Assembly: GCA_945643635.1 (NCBI GenBank)
Contig: CALZFC010000146.1
Location: 1-64,000 of the forward strand
From: Allodiplogaster sudhausi
Lineage: Eukaryota > Nematoda > Chromadorea > Rhabditida > Diplogasteridae
Direction of reading: 5' to 3'
Length of the DNA stretch: 64,000 nucleotides
The translations under genes and the position numbers were made by a program. Below the pieces are notes generated by a model that had not been told where the DNA came from, ran no database searches, and saw nothing but the letters and a program-made list of their open reading frames with translations. Of the stretch, positions 58,419 to 64,000 are shown in pieces (position 1 is the stretch's first letter; each line of letters opens with the position of its first letter).

Positions 58419-59056
58419 CAAGAGTTGTAACGAGCCTCCTTGTTCCTAGACGGTTCAGAGGAGAGGACCCAGTCGACGAAGCGACTTGTGCGATCACGAG
58501 GGTCCTTCTGGTGACCTCGTCAAGGCATCCGGACAAGACCTTGGCCTTATCCAAAGCGTCCCAGAATCCGGGATTGGCATCGGCCAATCGCATGTGTGTG
58601 AGCCTCTCCTCCAGCTTCTCCTTAGCCGTAGCGATGCTGGCGAGGGATCCATTCCACGAACCGGCAGACTCAGCTTGGTCTAGGTCGGACAGCGCCTCAA
58701 CCAGAGGCTTCGCTGACTCGCGATACACTGCAAGCACACTCTCGATAAATCACCATGCCAACTCTTGGATGGGTGACAAGAACGGGTCCCAACTGAGGAC
58801 CCGACCTCCCCAAACTGAGGGAGGATAACCAGCTCTGGTTATAGGGGGAAAAAACACGACCACTCTGGTCTGCGAGAGGGCAAAAACCTTTGGTGGAGAA
58901 CTGCGGAACTTCGCGACGGGGGGGCGGCGCCACTGCAATCGACTGGAAAAGCACTTGCCGGACCCTCTCTGCGAACTCTTCCGGCGAAAAGTGGCCGGTT
59001 GGGGCAGCTGGGCCGGGTGGAGGAGCCGGTGGCTGACCTCCTTGGTTATCTGCCAT
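58419..59056 (-). CDS. unrecognised protein, first two exons
   Basis: Exon 59056-58888 starts at an ATG and encodes a Pro-rich N-terminus (PPAPPPGPAAPTG), then FSPEEFAERVRQVLFQS. It splices in phase to 58727-58419, a helical segment (VYRESAKPLVEALSDLDQAE, then KEKLEERLTHMRLADANPGF), followed by a GTGAGT donor. The downstream exons would lie where duplication copy 2 ends, so the gene is probably cut off by the duplication boundary. The Pro-rich start and helical body could be a retroelement gag or a host protein; no diagnostic motif is visible. Confidence 0.35.
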
Positions 59057-59436
59057 CACGTAACTGGAAATAAACAGAAACAGTCCGCCTTACTGGAGGG
59101 ATATTATATGAAATCTGAGAAAAGAAAATCTTAACAGAAATGAAACCTGTCACCACACCCTACCAACGCTCGTCGTAGAATGCTCTCTTTTCCTCTTGTC
59201 CGCCCTTCGCTACCCTTACTGTACCCTAACTTGCACATCATTCCAGATTTGAAACCCGTCTATTTCACGGTCCACAACGAGAGACAAGTAATCAGCAATT
59301 CCCTTACTTTACTCAGACTTGCGCATTGAAAATAAAATAAGCAATCGACGGCTGAGAACGGGGCGAAGAGACAGCTGGTCAGCATCATGTGAGAGCGTAT
59401 TCGGATCGTTTCGCTAGCCTCCCCACCCCGCGGGCA

Positions 59437-59472
<36 letters not shown>

Positions 59473-59519
59473 CTCCTCTCTCCTCTCTCTCTCCTCTCTC
59501 TCTCTCTCCTCTCTCTCCT

Positions 59520-59555
<36 letters not shown>

Positions 59556-61176
59556 CTCTCTCTCTCTCCTCTCTCTCTCTCCTCTCTCTCTCTCTCGTTC
59601 ACTCCCCCTGTCGCTCTCTCTCTATCTCTCACTCTGTCCTGCCATTTTCCACTTCTTCTATGCTCTAAATATGTCCCAGTCCTTCTCGACCTTCTCAGTC
59701 GACAGTATTTGTACAACTTCTGTCTACTTTTAACCAGAAGCATGAGGTCTCCATATCTCGCATCTCTAATTCTAATTGTAAGCCGAACGAGAGAATTGGT
59801 GTCCACCTGATTGTGAGATATGACGAGTGAGAAATGGACCAGAGATAAAAGAGGGATAAGAAAAAGATAAAGTGAGATAGGAGAGGGACGCACCGTGGAG
59901 ATGACGAAGATGAAGGCCATAGAGAGGAACCTCTTACTTTGCACTCAGGTTCATCTCTCTCACGAATTTCTTCTCTCCATCTCTTTCTCTCCCTCTCTGG
60001 TCTGACTACCCCACCACTCTCGTCAATTCACTCTCTTTCTCTGTTATTGCAGACCATGCGGCGCATAGCGAACGAGTGGAGAGAGAGTGAACGAGACGAA
60101 GAGAAGGAGACTGAGAGTGCACAAGGAGAAGAGAGAGTGAAGAAGACGGAGAGAAGGAGACTGAGAGTGCACGAGGAGAAGAGAGCACGAAAGTGGCAGA
60201 GAGAATCAGCTGGTTGCACCAGCCGCCAGCCGCCACACAGCCGACCAACCACTCTATTCCCTCTTTGCCTCTCTGTCTCCCTACACCTTTCTCACGTTCT
60301 CTTCTCTCCTTCTCTCCTTCTATTTCTCCCTCTCCATCTGCTCTCTCCTCGACCACCCCTCACGTATTCACATGTCCCGCTTCATAAACGACATGCCTTG
60401 GTTTTTGAATAGTTAGCGAATAAGCGAGTGGTGATAGCAAAGAGATAATGAAGAGAGAGAGAAGGAAAGTAACGGCTATAGGTCAATAATGTTCTAAACG
60501 AAGAGCGAAGATAAGTCACCAATGAATAAATATTAGCTTTACAAATCTCGATTTCCTTCTATTCTACACACTTCTTTGCATTGGTTCTTCTTGTGCTCTC
60601 GTAGTTGACTTCTATTTTTCTTCCCATACCATTGATGGTCCTTATTCAGACATCTATTTTAATTTTTTGCCCTTACCGTAAAGCGTAGGAGCAAGGAGGG
60701 AGTAGACAGATCTGACCTTGCCAGGACTCTTCTGGCACAGAATGGAAGTCACCCGAAGCAGCAGTCGACTCGGCAAGAGAACTGCCGGCCATATCATCTC
60801 TGCCAAAAACAACCAGGTTCCTTTTTCAACCCAGCATTCCACTCCATCGCAGAACTCCATACATAAATGGGGAGATTCACGAAGACAGAGATGCTTCATC
60901 GATTCCCAGTCTTCTACTCTTCTGTTCTTTCACAGCTTCATTTCTCGACTTTTTCTGAAAAAGTAGCCACTCCTGGGGAGATTACTTATGATTCAGAGAG
61001 GTCATCTCTTCCCTCTTTCGCAGCCACTTCAATGTTGTCCTTTGAATGCACTTTGGTAAGATGGCAGTTGAAAAAGAGAGAAAGGGAAGAGAGAGCGAGA
61101 GAAGGAGGCTAGGATATAAAGAGAGCGCTAAGAGCACCATACAGCAGATGCGAAGTGGAGAATACGCAGGACAGAT

Positions 61177-61211
<35 letters not shown>

Positions 61212-61249
61212 AAGAGGAAAAGAAAAGGAGAACTTGGCGTGGATGGCTA
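59057..61249. other. repeat-rich region without a supported gene
   Basis: Contains the CT array listed separately and purine-rich patches near 60070-60200 and 61060-61215. One exon-like piece on the - strand, about 60811-60713, lies between a TTTGGCAG acceptor and a donor but could not be joined to others. Confidence 0.4.
59440..59640. repeat. (CT)n/(CTCT-CC)n microsatellite
   Basis: About 200 bases of CT with CCTCTC interruptions at varying spacing. Confidence 0.95.
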
Positions 61250-61639
61250 CAGTACCGCCCAACATCCAGGGGTCATGGATGCAACGGATGCAACGGTTGC
61301 ATCCTTAAGATCCATACGAATTGTGGCTTGTACAGGCGTCGAACATTTTCCATATTACATTTTTCTGAATGAGAATTTTTTCTCTATCGACTGAATATAT
61401 CCAATTCATAAAATACTCAACTTTTTTACGCGAAGATTTGTGTGCAATGTAAGTCCAAATGGTGTGTAAGTAATATTGTGCAAAGCTGTGTAGGGTACTT
61501 TACTTTAAATCCTGGTAGGTTTCCAAGAATTTTCTTTTTTTGCTGATCTGAGAACTGGAAAGAGGTTATCAGCAGTGCAATTAATGCAGAGGAGGAGGCA
61601 AAAGAAGACTGACAAAATATAGCAAAAAAAAAAACTGGA

Positions 61640-61717
61640 AGGAATTGGCACAAAGCGGAATCGAACTCCAGCCCCTCTGCTCATGCTCGGATATACATAC
61701 CAATTCTCCACTCACCC
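61640..61717 (-). repeat. tRNA-like segment, left arm copy
   Basis: Inverted copy of the tRNA-like sequence in the right arm, with a few differences (for example TGTATATCC for TGCATATCC). Confidence 0.3.
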
Positions 61718-62493
61718 ATGTAGTTTTTAAGCTCGAAGAATGTTAGCTAGCATTTTAACTTTGTTTTTATTAGCTGTTTTCTTTCTCCTAGCCTGGATTA
61801 ACGAGCAGAGAGTATGAAAACGCCGGCTATCATAGGGTGCGCGCCGGTTTGGACTTAATCATCTTTCTATCGCATCACGGTCAGGACGACCGTGGCGTAG
61901 CTATGCCAAAAACATATTCAAAATGGCTCGAAAATTTAAGATTTTGAATTCGGTTGGGTGATCTTCTGAAATATTTCTGGCCAGTTCGAAAACGAAAATT
62001 GTCTGATGGTTTCTAATGATATGCACTGGGTGTGGCAGACAAGACCTCAACTGTTGTTTACAAATCAATTAGGAGTGGCAAACATTTGTGACATGGTGGC
62101 TGGTTGGTTGTGGCTTCCACGGCTAGTGCAACCTGCGAGAGATCGGTTCCGCCATGACGTTTAGAGTTTTGCACATTCGGTTTTTTATAACCTCCTTACA
62201 ATTAGATTCTTTTTTTTTGCTTGGAATCCTTATGACCAGAAATATTTCAGAAGATCACCCAACCGAATTCAAAATCTTAAATTTTCGAGCCATTTTGAAT
62301 ATGTTTTTGGCATAGCTACGCCACGGTCGTCCTGACCGTGATGCGATAGAAAGATGATTAAGTCCAAACCTTCGACCCTATGATAGCCGGCGTTTTCATA
62401 CTCTCTGCTCGTTAATCCAGGCTAGGAGAAAGAAAACAGCTAATAAAAACAAAGTTAAAATGCTAGCTAACATTCTTCGAGCTTAAAAACTAC

Positions 62494-62571
62494 ATGGGTG
62501 AGTGGAGAATTGGTATGCATATCCGAGCATGAGCAGAGGGGCTGGAGTTCGATTCCGCTTTGTGCCAATTC
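62494..62571 (+). repeat. tRNA-like segment in foldback arm
   Basis: GAGTTCGATTCC resembles a tRNA T-loop/B-box (GGTTCGANTCC), followed by a short tail ending TGTGCCA. Upstream GAATTGGTATGCATATCCGA could be a decayed A-box/D-arm. No complete cloverleaf could be drawn, so this is at most a tRNA-derived fragment carried by the element. Confidence 0.3.
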
Positions 62572-63083
62572 CTTCCAGTTTTTTTTTGCTATATTTTGTC
62601 AGTCTTTTTTTGCCTCCTCCTCTGCATTAATTGCACTGCTGATAACCTCTTTCCAGTTCTCAGATCAGCAAAAAAAGAAAATTCTTGGAAACCTACCAGG
62701 ATTTAAAGTAAAGTACCCTACACAGCTTTGCACAATATTACTTACACACCATTTGGACTTACATTGCACACAAATCTTCGCGTAAAAAAGTTGAGTATTT
62801 TATGAATTGGATATATTCAGTCGATAGAGAAAAAATTCTCATTCAGAAAAATGTAATATGGAAAATGTTCGACGCCTGTACAAGCCACAATTCGTATGGA
62901 TCTTAAGGATGCAACCGTTGCATCCGTTGCATCCGTGACCCCTGGATGTTGGGCGGTACTGTATGTGAGGGCATAATGTAGGTATTATGTTCATCTTGGC
63001 TTTCCCCTACTCTTCCCACTCTCTGTTACTAATTCTCTCTCTCCCTCCTTTTCTCTCCGTCTCCTCCTCTCTCTGTCTCTCAC

Positions 63084-63084
<1 letters not shown>

Positions 63085-63118
<34 letters not shown>
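63085..63118. repeat. (CT)n microsatellite
   Basis: Short CT array immediately upstream of the first FBXL exon found. Confidence 0.85.
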
Positions 63119-63132
63119 TCTCTCCCCTTCAG

Positions 63133-63816
63133 GCGTATCTCATCACGAGTGTCTGTCCACCTGCAACAGAGGAAAGTGCACTGATGAATCGAATGCTGCC
63201 GAATGAACTGATTCTCAGGTCAGGCCAGCCTTCAATCTGAATTCATTGGACTGTTGAAAGTTCTCCAGCAGAATTTGGCCGAGTTCACAAGGAGAAGAAA
63301 GCACCTCACTATTATGACATATGGAAAATGGCAGTAAATACATAAACCTGGAGTTTCGATGCCGAAGGAATGTGTATTCGAAAACATGCGAATGAGATGC
63401 CTGAGAGTATAATTGGCTTCTGCCTACTATCTTCTCGTACCTTGACATCATCTCCCTTTCTAGGATCTTCTCGTACCTTGACATCATCTCCCTCTGTCGT
63501 TGTGCCCAGACCTGTCGTCTCTGGCAACTTCTTGCACTGGATGGAAGTAACTGGCAGTCCGTCGACCTCTTCACCTTTCAGAAGCACATCAAGGTATTTC
63601 AGTGATGTTTTACATAGCTCTCTCGCTTTTCCTTTCCTCGTTCTCTTCAAAGGCGACAGTGCTGGACAGCCTTGCCCGTCGTTGTGGTGGATTCCTGAAG
63701 GAGTTGAGTCTGAAGGGATGCGAGAATATCCACGACTCGGCCCTTCGCTCCTTCACTGCGAGATGCGCGAATATCGAAGCTCTCTCTCTTCACAAGTGCA
63801 AGAGAGTCACCGATGC
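63133..63816 (+). CDS. F-box/leucine-rich-repeat protein, FBXL2/FBXL20 type (partial, runs off window)
   Basis: Substrate-recognition subunit of an SCF ubiquitin ligase. Three exons seen in phase: 63133-63218 (ends MNRMLPNELILR), 63464-63593 (FSYLDIISLCRCAQTCRLWQ, then ALDGSNWQSVDLFTFQ) and 63653-63816. Exons 1-2 form the F-box, matching the family LP.ELLLRIFS.LD.V.LCRCAQV..W. Exon 3 begins the LRRs (RRCGGFLKELSLKGCENI, then NIEALSLHKCKRVTDA). The gene continues beyond 64000, and the start may lie upstream of 63133. The acceptor of exon 2 sits inside a 35-bp tandem duplication of the exon start. Confidence 0.88.
63430..63491 (+). repeat. 35-bp duplication at an FBXL splice acceptor
   Basis: ATCTTCTCGTACCTTGACAT and the bases after it, up to TCTCCC, occur at 63430 and again at 63465. 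The first copy now forms the 3' end of the intron with CTTTCTAG, the second is the coding exon start. Confidence 0.9.
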
Positions 63817-64000
63817 GTACGCTCTCTTTCACTCTCTCCCTTCCATCAGTCTTTCTCTCTCTCTCTCTCATTATATCTCTTTCTCTATCAGTCTCTCTCT
63901 TTCTCTATACAGTCTCTCTCTTTTTCTATTATTCGCTCTCTTTCTCTATCATTCTCTCTTTTTTTTCTCTATCATTCTCCTCATGTCCTGACGTTTCATT

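Larger units (their letters stand above)
61250..62961. mobile_element. 1.7-kb foldback transposon with about 730-bp arms
   Basis: The left arm (61250 to about 61982) and the right arm (about 62235-62961) are near-perfect inverted complements around a loop of about 250 bp. Ends read CAGTACCGCCCAACATCC and its complement. The dinucleotide TA flanks each end (61248-61249 and 62962-62963), as in Tc1/mariner-type insertion. The outer arm has a short tandem GGATGCAAC repeat. No transposase frame is present. Size, arm length and CAGT ends resemble non-autonomous foldback relatives of Tc elements such as Tc4. Confidence 0.85.

Overview
The window is nuclear DNA of an animal, most likely a nematode. 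Genes are split by many short GT-AG introns (often 40-100 bp). The nuclear receptor at 1.8-4.3 kb has the divergent zinc-finger signature typical of nematode supplementary receptors (CLACAAFLRR, then CRACRYDKCIKAG). Purine-rich (GA)n tracts are very abundant and generate most of the spurious open frames. Exon boundaries below were read by eye from splice signals, phase and family resemblance; no transcript or database search was available.

Layout. 0-22 kb is repeat-rich and gene-poor: a nematode-type nuclear receptor (-), a degenerate aromatic amino acid decarboxylase (-), a PPxY single-pass membrane protein (+), the C-terminal exons of a laminin-G protein (-), a secreted C-type lectin with a coiled-coil stalk (+), two unrecognised C-terminal exon groups (-), and several minisatellites and GA arrays, including a tract of about 0.8 kb. 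22-34 kb holds a TIR element with an array of subterminal motifs (22.3-23.5 kb), an unrecognised coiled-coil gene (+), a SLAIN-like microtubule-protein candidate (+), cyclin A (-), and a second TIR element carrying a small spliced reading frame (32.7-34.6 kb).

34.7-44.2 kb is a dense housekeeping block: mitochondrial ribosomal protein mL44 (+) with the complete methylcrotonoyl-CoA carboxylase beta gene nested in its second intron, dynactin subunit 2 (-), and UTP25 (+). 44.2-58.2 kb is a recent segmental duplication. One 6.2-kb unit carries TP53I13-like (DUF3105), ATOX1, CDK2AP1, DPH7 and lipoyl synthase. A second, nearly identical copy contains an internal 1.5-kb tandem duplication, giving three DPH7 copies, one of them chimeric. 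58-64 kb has an unrecognised two-exon reading frame, simple repeats, a 1.7-kb foldback transposon with about 730-bp arms and TA target duplications, and the first exons of an FBXL F-box/leucine-rich-repeat gene that runs off the right edge.

The genes do not form one pathway. Mitochondrial functions recur (mL44, MCCC2, lipoyl synthase), as do microtubule/dynein functions (dynactin-2, SLAIN-like). The most novel observations are about genome structure. One nuclear-receptor intron is exactly five tandem copies of a 19-bp unit taken from the exon junction, which looks like intron birth by tandem duplication, and similar duplications straddle splice sites in two other genes.
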